A model generated the notes under the pieces. It ran no database searches. It saw only the letters and a program-made list of their open reading frames with translations, and was not told where the DNA came from. A DNA stretch of 47,975 bases from a virus. The DNA lies in IMG/VR virus record IMGVR_UViG_3300008267_000079, positions 1-47,975 of that record. One strand, written 5' to 3'. This document shows, piece after piece, positions 1 to 7,442 of the stretch. Numbering within the stretch: the stretch's first letter is position 1; every line of letters starts with the position of its first letter. The position numbers and the translations under genes were made by a program.

Positions 1-1
1 A

Positions 2-892
2 ATAATTGTAGCCAAAGAATATGGGGCAGGTCATTTTACATCAGTAAAAGAAGCAGTGGACTACGCTAGATATTATAAGATGTTTAATAAATCTGAGTCT
101 ATTCCTTCTATTCTTATTAAAAATGGTATCTATGAAATTGATGAGACTATTGTTTTAGATTTTGATGTCCAAATTGCTGGATCTGGACCGGCAACTATCT
201 TGAAGCAGGGTGCTGATCTACTCTCCTCAAATCCAAGCGAGGAGATATCATTAAGTGATTATAATTCTGCAATGTTTTTAATTGGTTCAAATGATAGCTC
301 GGCTGCAAATCAATCTTCTAATTTAATTTATGGAACCAGAGTTACAAACTTAACACTTAAGTATTCTGATTCTTATTCAGTTTCTACTGATTCTAATTTT
401 AATTTTTGTTTCTTAATAACCCAAGGTTTTTCTGCAGCAGATGATATTATTTCCTTTAAATTTGATAACCTAATATTTGAAGGATCATCAAGTATGTCGG
501 AAAGTTCGACAAATACCAGTGGATCTCTAGATGGAGTTAGGCAGATATTGCCAATTACTATGGTTTTGGCATCTGATGCTATTGGATCATCGCCAACAGA
601 TTTTGGAGGCCTTATGATCTCCAATTGTGTCTTTAATTATATGGGTAGTGGATGGACAACTGTTGGAGCAATAGTTTCTAAGCCTGGTACTTATATAGTT
701 AGAGACTGCAATGTTCATGGTAATACAATTAGAAAGGCATCACCAAATTCAACAGCAGTCGCTGGCGGTAGTTATTTAATCTTCAATACTTCAATAAACT
801 ATACCATATCTGGATTTGTATATCCTACCATGTCATCCATAACTTTGACAATGTCAAATATTTCTGTTGTAGGAAATACGATTTTTGACTAA
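2..892 (+). CDS. Beta-helix (pectin-lyase-like) virion protein, 5' partial
   Basis: The reading frame is open from the first bases of the window, so the gene starts upstream; the GTG at 56 is internal. The visible 296 residues begin with an alternating pattern around AGHFTSVKEAVDYA, followed by ILIKNGIYEIDETIVLDF and QIAGSGPATIL. This is the typical entry to a right-handed parallel beta-helix of the pectate-lyase type seen in phage tailspikes and baseplate proteins. The rest is rich in Ser, Thr, Asn and short beta strands, with repeats such as LIFEGSSS and MISNCVFNYMG that look like helix rungs. No catalytic residues can be assigned. It lies 17 bp upstream of the next gene, in the same transcription direction. 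A structural or receptor-binding role is inferred from fold and neighbourhood; enzymatic activity is not shown. Confidence 0.6.
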   Translation: MIVAKEYGAGHFTSVKEAVDYARYYKMFNKSESIPSILIKNGIYEIDETIVLDFDVQIAGSGPATILKQGADLLSSNPSEEISLSDYNSAMFLIGSNDSSAANQSSNLIYGTRVTNLTLKYSDSYSVSTDSNFNFCFLITQGFSAADDIISFKFDNLIFEGSSSMSESSTNTSGSLDGVRQILPITMVLASDAIGSSPTDFGGLMISNCVFNYMGSGWTTVGAIVSKPGTYIVRDCNVHGNTIRKASPNSTAVAGGSYLIFNTSINYTISGFVYPTMSSITLTMSNISVVGNTIFD

Positions 893-909
893 GATAGCGT
901 AGGTGGCAA

Positions 910-1404
910 ATGGAAAGAGAATTTTCAGCAATAGATGCTATTTATCAAATTTTAGAAAAAATTAATGACTTGGAGAAAAAAATTCAAGTTATAGATGATA
1001 ACATTAAGATTTTAAATAATAAAATAACAAAGTTAAACAAAAATGTTTCACAAGAGCCTGCTAGAGCTATGCCTACTGCTTCTGCATCTGGTCAGCCAGT
1101 AGTATCTAGTTTTGAATCAGATAATACACCTGTGGCAAGAGAGCCAGATAAATTGCTTTTGGGTCCAATTAAAATATATGGCTTTATTATGAATAAAATG
1201 AAACAGCCAGTTGAAAATGTTGTTATCAATATCTTTGATAACAACAATAAATTAGTAAAAACAAATAAATCTAATACAGATGGCTACTGGGAATCTAGGC
1301 TGCCATCAGGTAGATATAATATAGAATACATTCATAATAAATTTAAACCTGTTAATAAAGAAATTGAAATACCAAAAAATGTTAAAGAATATGAGGTGAA
1401 ATAA
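910..1404 (+). CDS. Coiled-coil protein with carboxypeptidase-regulatory-like beta domain
   Basis: This 164-residue protein has three parts. Residues about 7-45 form a charged coiled coil (IYQILEKINDLEKKIQVIDD). Residues 46-85 are a Pro/Ala/Ser-rich linker. Residues 88-164 look like a carboxypeptidase-regulatory-like (CNA-B or transthyretin-like) beta sandwich, with the pattern IYGFIMNKMKQPVENVVI, then NTDGYWESRLPSGRYNIEY. A coiled coil plus an Ig-like head suggests a trimeric fibrous or decoration protein of the virion. The start is supported by AGGTGG a few bases upstream. The stop codon overlaps the next ATG (TAATG), so translation is probably coupled. The function is inferred; the C-terminal domain is the best-supported part. 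Confidence 0.55.
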   Translation: MEREFSAIDAIYQILEKINDLEKKIQVIDDNIKILNNKITKLNKNVSQEPARAMPTASASGQPVVSSFESDNTPVAREPDKLLLGPIKIYGFIMNKMKQPVENVVINIFDNNNKLVKTNKSNTDGYWESRLPSGRYNIEYIHNKFKPVNKEIEIPKNVKEYEVK

Positions 1405-1784
1405 TGTTTTCAATTTCAATAAAATCAAATGATTTCTTAAAAGAAGATTCTATTAAAACTGGAAATAATATTGTTAAATTTATTAAAGAAGATTTAAACA
1501 AAAATCCTCTGGTAATAAAAGATTCTAATGCAATTAATATTGTTTCTGGAAATGTAAATACTAATAAAAATGATTTAATTGCAGAGGTTAATTTTACATG
1601 TGAATTTTCAATTTCACAAGAAGAAATGTCAGATAAAGAAAAACTAGATAGATTTATTTTCTACATAAAAAGCTGTTTAGATAATCTTTCTGCAATAGAA
1701 GATAATAAATATTTACCATTACATTATAGAAAGGAAAAGAACAATAATGATAGATCAGACAAATCTTCCAGGACTGGGGCTTAA
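1404..1784 (+). CDS. Unknown 126-aa protein, neck/tail region
   Basis: I do not recognise this family. The protein is Lys/Asn-rich, with a mixed alpha/beta look and no membrane segment or signal peptide. The C-terminus (HYRKEKNNNDRSDKSS) is highly charged and probably disordered. A good ribosome binding site (GAGGTGA at about 1393) precedes the ATG, which shares its A with the previous stop codon. The last 38 bases overlap the next gene in another frame. Its place just before a putative tail terminator and the sheath suggests a small head-tail joining or tail-completion protein, but this rests only on position. Confidence 0.6.
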   Translation: MFSISIKSNDFLKEDSIKTGNNIVKFIKEDLNKNPLVIKDSNAINIVSGNVNTNKNDLIAEVNFTCEFSISQEEMSDKEKLDRFIFYIKSCLDNLSAIEDNKYLPLHYRKEKNNNDRSDKSSRTGA

Positions 1785-2556
1785 TGCTGATCATATTGTT
1801 TACTCTAGCTATTTTCATGATCATCATATTATTCAACAAACAGCAATTGTTCATCCAAAATATCTTTTAATAGATGGTCTAAGAAAAATCTTCAGAAGTG
1901 ATTCCGTATATACCTATAGAGATGATGAATATGGCTATCCATTAACACCAGATCTAACAGATAAAACAATAGATTCTCCAGATACAACAAAGATTTTGAT
2001 TAGTGATGGGTATAGGTACGAAACTAAGTTTTATCCAGCCATAATTATTAAGTCAAATGGTGGAAGTTATAAGCCAAACTCTTTTAATCAAGACATGACT
2101 TTAAAATATAGATCCGATGTCATAGAAAATGAGTTTGGAGGAAGAAGAGTAATTTCAACACCAACTCATAGGGTCTACACTGGTAAATGGAATTTAAATT
2201 TTGATGTTTCAATTTACTCTGAAAGTTTAGCAGAGTTAAATGAGTTAGTAGACATAACAACCTTGGCGCTACAATTTTCTTTGTGGCACCAACTTCGTGC
2301 TGCCGGCTTGTTTATTACTGGGTTAAATATTAGCGGAGAAAATGCAGAGCCATATGCTAATGATTATGTATATAATACTAGCATTACGCTGAATACTATG
2401 TCTGAGTGGAGGGCTGAAATTCCAATTGATAATTTGGTAGAAAAGATAGTTTTTAGAATTGAACCAACTTTACATCAAGTTCCAGGAAATATAAAGACAG
2501 CCCAAGAATTAACTACTAAATATGAAGATATATTAGAGATAACACAAATTATCTAA
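1747..2556 (+). CDS. Putative tail terminator / neck protein
   Basis: This 269-residue protein is encoded directly upstream of the sheath, where tail-terminator or sheath-stabiliser genes are often found. Its length is close to T4 gp15 (about 272 residues). The middle part (VYTGKWNLNFDVSIYSES, then LAELNELVDITTLALQF) resembles the strand-helix arrangement of terminator proteins, in which a beta sheet expressed from a short-term measurement of tail end packs on a long helix, but the similarity is by eye only. The start is supported by AAGGAA at about 1731. It begins 38 bp inside the previous gene, which points to coupled translation. A neck or connector protein of another type is the main alternative. 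Confidence 0.4.
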   Translation: MIDQTNLPGLGLNADHIVYSSYFHDHHIIQQTAIVHPKYLLIDGLRKIFRSDSVYTYRDDEYGYPLTPDLTDKTIDSPDTTKILISDGYRYETKFYPAIIIKSNGGSYKPNSFNQDMTLKYRSDVIENEFGGRRVISTPTHRVYTGKWNLNFDVSIYSESLAELNELVDITTLALQFSLWHQLRAAGLFITGLNISGENAEPYANDYVYNTSITLNTMSEWRAEIPIDNLVEKIVFRIEPTLHQVPGNIKTAQELTTKYEDILEITQII

Positions 2557-2562
2557 TATAAT
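2557..2562 (+). promoter_or_regulatory. Candidate -10 element upstream of the sheath gene
   Basis: An exact TATAAT lies immediately after the stop codon of the preceding gene, in a 63-bp AT-rich gap. A start site about 7 bases downstream would give a leader of about 50 nt. No clear -35 box is visible. The gap is so AT-rich that a chance match is possible. Confidence 0.35.
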
Positions 2563-2608
2563 TATAAAAATTATAACTACTAATAATAAATTTTTTGATG
2601 TAAAGTAT

Positions 2609-2616
2609 CGGAGGAT
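2609..2616 (+). promoter_or_regulatory. Strong ribosome binding site of the sheath gene
   Basis: CGGAGGAT lies just upstream of the ATG at 2620 and contains a near-perfect Shine-Dalgarno core. It is the strongest site in the window, which fits the high copy number expected for a sheath subunit. Confidence 0.8.
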
Positions 2617-2619
2617 TTT

Positions 2620-5600
2620 ATGGCTAACATTCCAGGTATATCAGGATACATTCAACCTGGCGCATTTGCAAGAGATCGCGTTGTTTCCAAGGCTGCCAGC
2701 ATTCCTGGCGGTTTAAGGGTTGCTGCAATTATGGGCGAGGGAATTAAAGAAGAAGTAATCGTAGAATCCGCCGCTGGATCTGGGCAAGATGGCTCTGCCG
2801 CTTGCTCTCCAACAGGTAGTGGCGATGGAAGATTCTTCAGAATAAGTAACTATCCAGTTATTTCCGGAAGAACAGAGGTAACTCTAAATGGAGCACAGCT
2901 TTACGGAGTAGAAGACGAAATTGATGAGGCTGGATTTGATTCTAAATATGATTTTAGAATTGATATCAATACTGGATGCATTGAGTTACAAAAGCCATCT
3001 ATTAAAGATCAAAATGGAAAAGTTTACTCCGTTAGCTCTCTAAATATTGGAAATGGCATTGTTCCAGATACAAGCGCTCCATGCAAAGTACTGGATGTCC
3101 TTGATGACAGCGCTCCAGCAGAAAGATGGACCTTAAAGTGTGTCTCTGTTGTTAGAGATTCAACCGGATCTCCAATTCCTGGCAGGGCCACCTTCTCTGT
3201 AATTGGAGATGTCTCTGGTCAAGTTTATGATCAGACTGGCAATCCAATCTTCTTCCACAGCACATATTTTACTAGTGGATCAGGTGCAGTATCTGGAAAT
3301 ATAGATCCATGTGTTGACGGCTATACCGTAGCCTCATCAGATGACTTTGGACAGGGAACTCCAGAGTTAGATGGTGGCGAGACACCAGACACTACCAATA
3401 TCTTTACATTCTCCGGAAACTTAGTAGCACAAGGACAGGCACTTCCAGGTGACTACCTCTGTGTTGATGGCTATACCTCTGTAGAGATCAGCAGCATTTC
3501 TTACGATTCTGGAACAGATACTACCACTGTCAGCCTAGCAACAGACTCTTTGGGCGGTGTTGGTGTTGCTAGAGACTGGGAAATTAAAGCAACAAATATT
3601 CTTATAGATGATGTTGCAACAGGTAAATTTACCGGCTCAGATGTCGGCAAAGTTGTCTTGGCCTGCCCAACAGGAACCTTTGATGGTGGAAAATTTGTAA
3701 TTACAAAAGTTACAGCCAACAATCGTGTTAGAGTAAGAAAGTATGAGGATGATTCTGTTGCCTTCCCCGCTCAGAGCGGAGTTGGTTTATCTGGAATTTC
3801 CCAGGATGGCATTACCTTCCATCTTGTTGAGACAAATGGAATTCTTTTGGCCGGTATTAAAGAGGGTACTATACCTTTCGAGGTAGGCGATAGAATTTAT
3901 GTAGATGTTGCATCTAGAGCCCTAGGCTTTGGCGACAGACTGGTTGCTAGATATATTTATGAGGGAGATCTAAACGATCCACAGTTCTTTACAGATGCAG
4001 AGCTTCTATTCCAGAAGCACGGACTACCATCTGAGGAAAATACACTTTCTCTTGGCGCTCAAATGGCCTACGAGAATGGTGCCCCAGGAATCTTGGCCAT
4101 TCAATGCAAGCCACCAGTACCAAGAAGGACTACTGCAGAATTACTGACAGCAGTAAATTCCCTTGGAGTTGGCGGATTCACAGGATGTCTAGATGGTTCT
4201 GGAGCTATTGATGAGGACCTTTGCGGTGTTGAGGATCTTAGATTTATTATTCCAAGGCCAACATCAGGTTTGAGATCTGGTAAGCCAGATGCAGATTCTA
4301 GAGTTAATATCTTTGTCAATAGGGCTGGTGTTGAGACTCAAATTTTCCCAAATAAAGTTGAATTTTATAACAGCCAGCTAGAGACAGATGCTCAGCAATT
4401 AAGCTTTATCACAAGCTCAGATAATCCATTCTCTTATACAGTTGTAAATACTAATACAGAAATACTCTTCACAGCAGAAGATGGTGTTATGATGAGCGCC
4501 TCTGATGGAAGAACTATATCAAGCCTCTATCTAGACCTTGATGGATCACATGCTGGCGCAACAATTGTTATTGAATCCATGGAGGATTTGTCTGGTACTA
4601 TATATACCAGTCTGGCAGATATTTCAGAGCAGCTATATGGACCAACACCTCCCGATGTTTCCGCAGAGGTTGTTATCGGCTCTGTTGTTTCAGATTCCAA
4701 GGCAGTAATTGTCGGATCTGGAACCAATACACTAAACTTTACTAACAAATTTGTTAATGTACAGTTTTTTGTAAAATCTGCAAATACTACCAATGTTAGC
4801 GCAGCCCTATTGCTTCATAAGGATTTGGTCAAGAGCGGTGCTATTAAGAAGGGTGATGGTATTAGAATTACCTATGTAGATGAAAATGATGCTGATTACT
4901 TTGACACCAATTGGTTTACAGCCTTTGAAAAGTTAGAGTCTGCAGACGCCCAGATTGTAGTACCCCTACCATCTAGCACAGTCTCTTCTATCTTTAAGGC
5001 TGCAGTTGGCCACTGCGAGAATATGAGCTCGATCGCCAATAGAAAAGAGCGTATGGCTATCATTGGCGCTCAGATTGGCCTAACCCCAGCCAATATCCTT
5101 GGGGAGTCTTCTGCGGCAGTAGAAGATCTAGGTGTACTTGAGGGGATTCAGGGCGATGACCCACTAGAGGTTTTGACTGGAGATGTAGAAGATCTTGCTA
5201 ATTATAAGCTAAGTGATAATTACACTTCACCAAGGGCAGTTTATCTTTACCCCGATTCTATCGTCAGAAATATCTCCGGAACTAACGTTGCTTTACCTGG
5301 GTTCTATATGGCCACAGCAGTTGCAGGTCTACTGTCTGCCACACAGAATGTATCTATACCCTTAACCAACAAGGTTCTTCAGGGCTTTACACTGACAAGG
5401 GATAAGATCTTTAGGCCAGTCATACTTGATAGATTAGGAGGAAGTGGGGCCACCGTTATTCAGCCAATCCCAGGCGGAGGCAAGGTTCTGGCCGGCAGAA
5501 CAACTAGTCAGAGTGGCTATGTAGAAGACGAGGAGATCTCCATCGTCTTTATTAGAGATAGAGTTAAACAAGTTCTGAGACAGTCTTTGGCAGGATTTAT

Positions 5601-5817
5601 CGGCGGTGTTCAGGGTCCAGATACTCTAAGCTTAATTTCCGCTAGAACCAAGGTTATCATGACAGGACTAGCATCACAGGGTCTGATTACTAGCTTTGGT
5701 AATATTAGAGCCTCTAGAGATAAGGTTGATCCAAGGCAAATTAACATTTTCTTGCAATTTGTACCAGCATACCCAATAAACTTTGTCTTTATAGATATTG
5801 AAGTTGGCGTAATTTAA
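2620..5817 (+). CDS. Contractile tail sheath protein (enlarged)
   Basis: The sheath surrounds the tail tube and contracts to drive it through the host envelope. The N-terminus (GISGYIQPGAFARDRVV) and the C-terminal domain, from about residue 892 (LPGFYMATAVAGLLS) through LTRDKIFRPVILDRLGG to QINIFLQFVPAYPINFVF, match the tail-sheath family. In between, ENGAPGILAIQCKPP at about residue 485 and IVVPLPSSTVSSIFKAAV at about 779 look like core domain strands. At 1065 residues it is much larger than T4 gp18 (659). The excess lies in residues about 60-460 and 560-760, which are Gly/Ser/Asp-rich beta sequence and probably protrude outward. CVDGYT occurs twice there (about residues 230 and 282). A tube gene follows after 13 bp. 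Base composition is less AT-rich than in the flanking genes, as expected of a highly expressed gene. Confidence 0.93.
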   Translation: MANIPGISGYIQPGAFARDRVVSKAASIPGGLRVAAIMGEGIKEEVIVESAAGSGQDGSAACSPTGSGDGRFFRISNYPVISGRTEVTLNGAQLYGVEDEIDEAGFDSKYDFRIDINTGCIELQKPSIKDQNGKVYSVSSLNIGNGIVPDTSAPCKVLDVLDDSAPAERWTLKCVSVVRDSTGSPIPGRATFSVIGDVSGQVYDQTGNPIFFHSTYFTSGSGAVSGNIDPCVDGYTVASSDDFGQGTPELDGGETPDTTNIFTFSGNLVAQGQALPGDYLCVDGYTSVEISSISYDSGTDTTTVSLATDSLGGVGVARDWEIKATNILIDDVATGKFTGSDVGKVVLACPTGTFDGGKFVITKVTANNRVRVRKYEDDSVAFPAQSGVGLSGISQDGITFHLVETNGILLAGIKEGTIPFEVGDRIYVDVASRALGFGDRLVARYIYEGDLNDPQFFTDAELLFQKHGLPSEENTLSLGAQMAYENGAPGILAIQCKPPVPRRTTAELLTAVNSLGVGGFTGCLDGSGAIDEDLCGVEDLRFIIPRPTSGLRSGKPDADSRVNIFVNRAGVETQIFPNKVEFYNSQLETDAQQLSFITSSDNPFSYTVVNTNTEILFTAEDGVMMSASDGRTISSLYLDLDGSHAGATIVIESMEDLSGTIYTSLADISEQLYGPTPPDVSAEVVIGSVVSDSKAVIVGSGTNTLNFTNKFVNVQFFVKSANTTNVSAALLLHKDLVKSGAIKKGDGIRITYVDENDADYFDTNWFTAFEKLESADAQIVVPLPSSTVSSIFKAAVGHCENMSSIANRKERMAIIGAQIGLTPANILGESSAAVEDLGVLEGIQGDDPLEVLTGDVEDLANYKLSDNYTSPRAVYLYPDSIVRNISGTNVALPGFYMATAVAGLLSATQNVSIPLTNKVLQGFTLTRDKIFRPVILDRLGGSGATVIQPIPGGGKVLAGRTTSQSGYVEDEEISIVFIRDRVKQVLRQSLAGFIGGVQGPDTLSLISARTKVIMTGLASQGLITSFGNIRASRDKVDPRQINIFLQFVPAYPINFVFIDIEVGVI

Positions 5818-5830
5818 GGAGTAATTTAAG

Positions 5831-6469
5831 ATGGCATCTTATCCATATACAGGAACATTATTTGACTCTGAGGCAGTTACTGGTGCAAAAACAAGAACTG
5901 CTTTAAGCACCCAGATTATTGTCTACGTTAATAATCAGCCAGTTGGGGCAATCCAATCATTTGAGGAAAGACAGCAGAGATCTATTAAGAGAATCTTTGA
6001 GGTTGGAACAGATGGTACAGTAGAAGCTGTACCACAGAGCGCAGCAACAATAGATTTGACAGTTAATAGAATTGTTTTTGACGGTCTATCACTTCCAGAG
6101 GCAATGGCAAGAGGTTTTAGAAATATTCATTCACAGAGAATTCCATTTGATATCGTAGTTATCGATAGATTTACAGGAACAGAGGAAGAGGGTGGTGCAA
6201 TCGTCACCACTTATCATAACTGCTGGTTTGGATCACTTGGAAGATCATATTCAGTTAACGACTATACCATCGCAGAAAACGCATCAATCACTGTCGAGTC
6301 AGTTAGTACCGAAAGAAACGGCGCACCAGTCGCCAGCAGCCAGGGCGTTGGTGGTGGTAGAGATCTTGGCTCAGAAGGTCGTCAAATTGACGCAATTGAG
6401 CAGGCTGCAGATTATGGTACTTATAGAGGAAGCTTGGACTTCCCAGGTCTTATCAAGGCAGCATTCTAG
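5831..6469 (+). CDS. Tail tube protein
   Basis: This 212-residue protein is placed directly after the sheath and before the chaperones, the standard place for the major tube subunit that polymerises into the inner DNA channel. The sequence is beta-rich (TQIIVYVNNQPVGAIQSFEE, IPFDIVVIDRFTG, TYHNCWFGSLGRSYSVND), compatible with the gp19-like tube fold. A Gly-rich C-terminal tail (GVGGGRDLGSEGR) follows. AAGGAG lies upstream of the ATG. A strong terminator lies 20 bp after the stop, so sheath and tube can be expressed as a separate unit. Family membership rests on context and general fold pattern. Confidence 0.8.
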   Translation: MASYPYTGTLFDSEAVTGAKTRTALSTQIIVYVNNQPVGAIQSFEERQQRSIKRIFEVGTDGTVEAVPQSAATIDLTVNRIVFDGLSLPEAMARGFRNIHSQRIPFDIVVIDRFTGTEEEGGAIVTTYHNCWFGSLGRSYSVNDYTIAENASITVESVSTERNGAPVASSQGVGGGRDLGSEGRQIDAIEQAADYGTYRGSLDFPGLIKAAF

Positions 6470-6489
6470 TTTAGAATCAAAATTAATAA

Positions 6490-6527
6490 TAAGCTCATCA
6501 TCTTTTAGGTGATGGGCTTATTTTTTT
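6490..6527 (+). terminator. Rho-independent terminator after the tube gene
   Basis: Bases 6490-6500 pair with 6510-6520 to give an 11-bp stem with one G-U pair and a 9-nt loop. A run of seven T follows at 6521-6527. This is a complete intrinsic terminator between the tube and chaperone genes. Confidence 0.88.
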
Positions 6528-6535
6528 GGTATAAT
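6527..6535 (+). promoter_or_regulatory. Candidate extended -10 promoter before the chaperone genes
   Basis: TGGTATAAT matches an extended -10 element (TG-N-TATAAT) and begins where the terminator T-run ends. A start about 7 bases downstream would leave a leader of about 17 nt before the ATG at 6559. No -35 match is seen at 17-bp spacing, which extended -10 promoters can do without. Confidence 0.5.
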
Positions 6536-6558
6536 ATTTTCTGGAGATTAATATTTAA

Positions 6559-7011
6559 ATGTCAAAAACATCTGTTTCATTAGATTCAAAAAAAGAAGAA
6601 GCACCAGGGACTGCTCAGGCTCCTGCTAAGAAAATGACTCTTAAAAGCTTAAAAGACCTTATTTACCTGGGAAGAATAGAGAGAACTGTTTCTTGTGGAG
6701 ATTTTACTTTTGTTCTTAAAAGTATTACTGCTGAAGATCAAAAAAATATGGTGGCAAAGGTCATGAAAATGCCAGAAGATATTAGACTCTTAAATGCAAA
6801 AATAGTATCTCTTGCTTTTTCTGTAGAGAAAGTAAATGGAGTTCTTATAGAAGATTTATCGGAAGATGATGATTCTGTTGATTTGTTTGATAAAAAAATA
6901 AATGTAATAAAAAATTTACAGCTATCTGTTGTTAATAAGTTATTTAAAAACTATGAAGAAATATTGGAAGAGTCAAACTCCCAGATTGAGATTGAAGAAG
7001 TAAAAAAATAA
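6559..7011 (+). CDS. Tail assembly chaperone, short form (gpG-like)
   Basis: This 150-residue protein lies between tube and tape measure and ends directly at a -1 slippery sequence, the arrangement of the G/GT chaperones that coat the tape measure during tail assembly. Residues 1-25 are charged and low in complexity. The rest is mostly helical (LKSITAEDQKNMVAKVMKMP, INVIKNLQLSVVNKLFKN). The last codons are GTA AAA AAA TAA. Most ribosomes should stop here to make the short form; a fraction shifts to make the 291-residue fusion. The start has a GGAG about 13 bases upstream, which is a rather long spacing. It is not expected to be part of the mature virion. Confidence 0.82.
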   Translation: MSKTSVSLDSKKEEAPGTAQAPAKKMTLKSLKDLIYLGRIERTVSCGDFTFVLKSITAEDQKNMVAKVMKMPEDIRLLNAKIVSLAFSVEKVNGVLIEDLSEDDDSVDLFDKKINVIKNLQLSVVNKLFKNYEEILEESNSQIEIEEVKK

Positions 7012-7045
7012 TAGAGGGTCCAGAATCAAAAATTCTTTGGACCCT
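7002..7045 (+). promoter_or_regulatory. Programmed -1 ribosomal frameshift site
   Basis: The heptamer A_AAA_AAA spans 7002-7008 in the frame of the short chaperone, immediately before its TAA stop. After a 6-nt spacer, bases 7015-7022 (AGGGTCCA) pair perfectly with 7038-7045 (TGGACCCT). A further 4-bp stem (GAAT with ATTC, 7023-7026 and 7032-7035) lies inside, with a 2-nt bulge. Slippery site, spacing and hairpin all fit the canonical bacterial -1 frameshift signal. Confidence 0.92.
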
Positions 7046-7433
7046 ATCCAAGCACTGGGGCTGCCCAGTAGATGATGAGAGGATAAGAAAAATTAATTCC
7101 GCTCAATTGGCCTGGTATGGCCTTATGATTGGAAAGGATATGGAGGAAGATTTTGAATTTAATTTATCTTTCTCAGAATATATTGCCTCATTTATTAACC
7201 CTGAAGCAGTCTCTAAGATTAAGTCAATGAGAGAATCTAAGAAAAATGATAGATTTATGAATGATAATGAATTTGAAGAAATGATTAAAAATAAAGACTT
7301 CTTAAAAGTTGATTATCAGCATAGTAATCCTGCTAATGTTTCTAATAATATTGTAGAAAGAAAAGGTGCTAGAGATGTTCGGCTACCTAAAGAAATTTCT
7401 GGAATATTAAAATTAAATAGAGATAATTTTTAG
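7008..7433 (+). CDS. Tail assembly chaperone, frameshift extension (GT-like)
   Basis: This is the C-terminal part of the fusion chaperone, read as join(6559..7008, 7008..7433), giving 291 residues. The -1 frame continues without a stop from the slippery site: KKIIEGPESKILWTLSKH, then GCPVDDERIRKINSAQLA. It has no convincing start of its own; the TTG at 7107 falls inside the domain and lacks a ribosome binding site. The tryptophan-rich helical section and the C-terminal DVRLPKEISGILKLNRDNF tail fit the extension that links chaperone to tape measure in long-tailed phages. It ends 9 bp before the tape measure start, whose ribosome binding site overlaps its stop. Confidence 0.88.
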   Translation: MIEGPESKILWTLSKHWGCPVDDERIRKINSAQLAWYGLMIGKDMEEDFEFNLSFSEYIASFINPEAVSKIKSMRESKKNDRFMNDNEFEEMIKNKDFLKVDYQHSNPANVSNNIVERKGARDVRLPKEISGILKLNRDNF

Positions 7434-7442
7434 GAGAATTAG

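Noticed and set aside
56-892. GTG at 56 as the true start of the first gene
   Set aside because: The frame is open to the window edge, and the upstream residues are part of the beta-helix entry motif.
2557-2600. AT-rich inverted repeats upstream of the sheath gene as an operator
   Set aside because: The repeats (TTATAA-type) are short and self-complementary by composition alone.
6192-6512. 106-aa + strand frame overlapping the tube gene end and the terminator
   Set aside because: It runs through the terminator stem, is Gln/Ser-rich and lacks a ribosome binding site, so it is a shadow of the tube gene.
7107-7433. Independent gene starting at TTG 7107
   Set aside because: The same frame is open back to the slippery site and the upstream residues belong to the same domain, so it is the frameshift extension.
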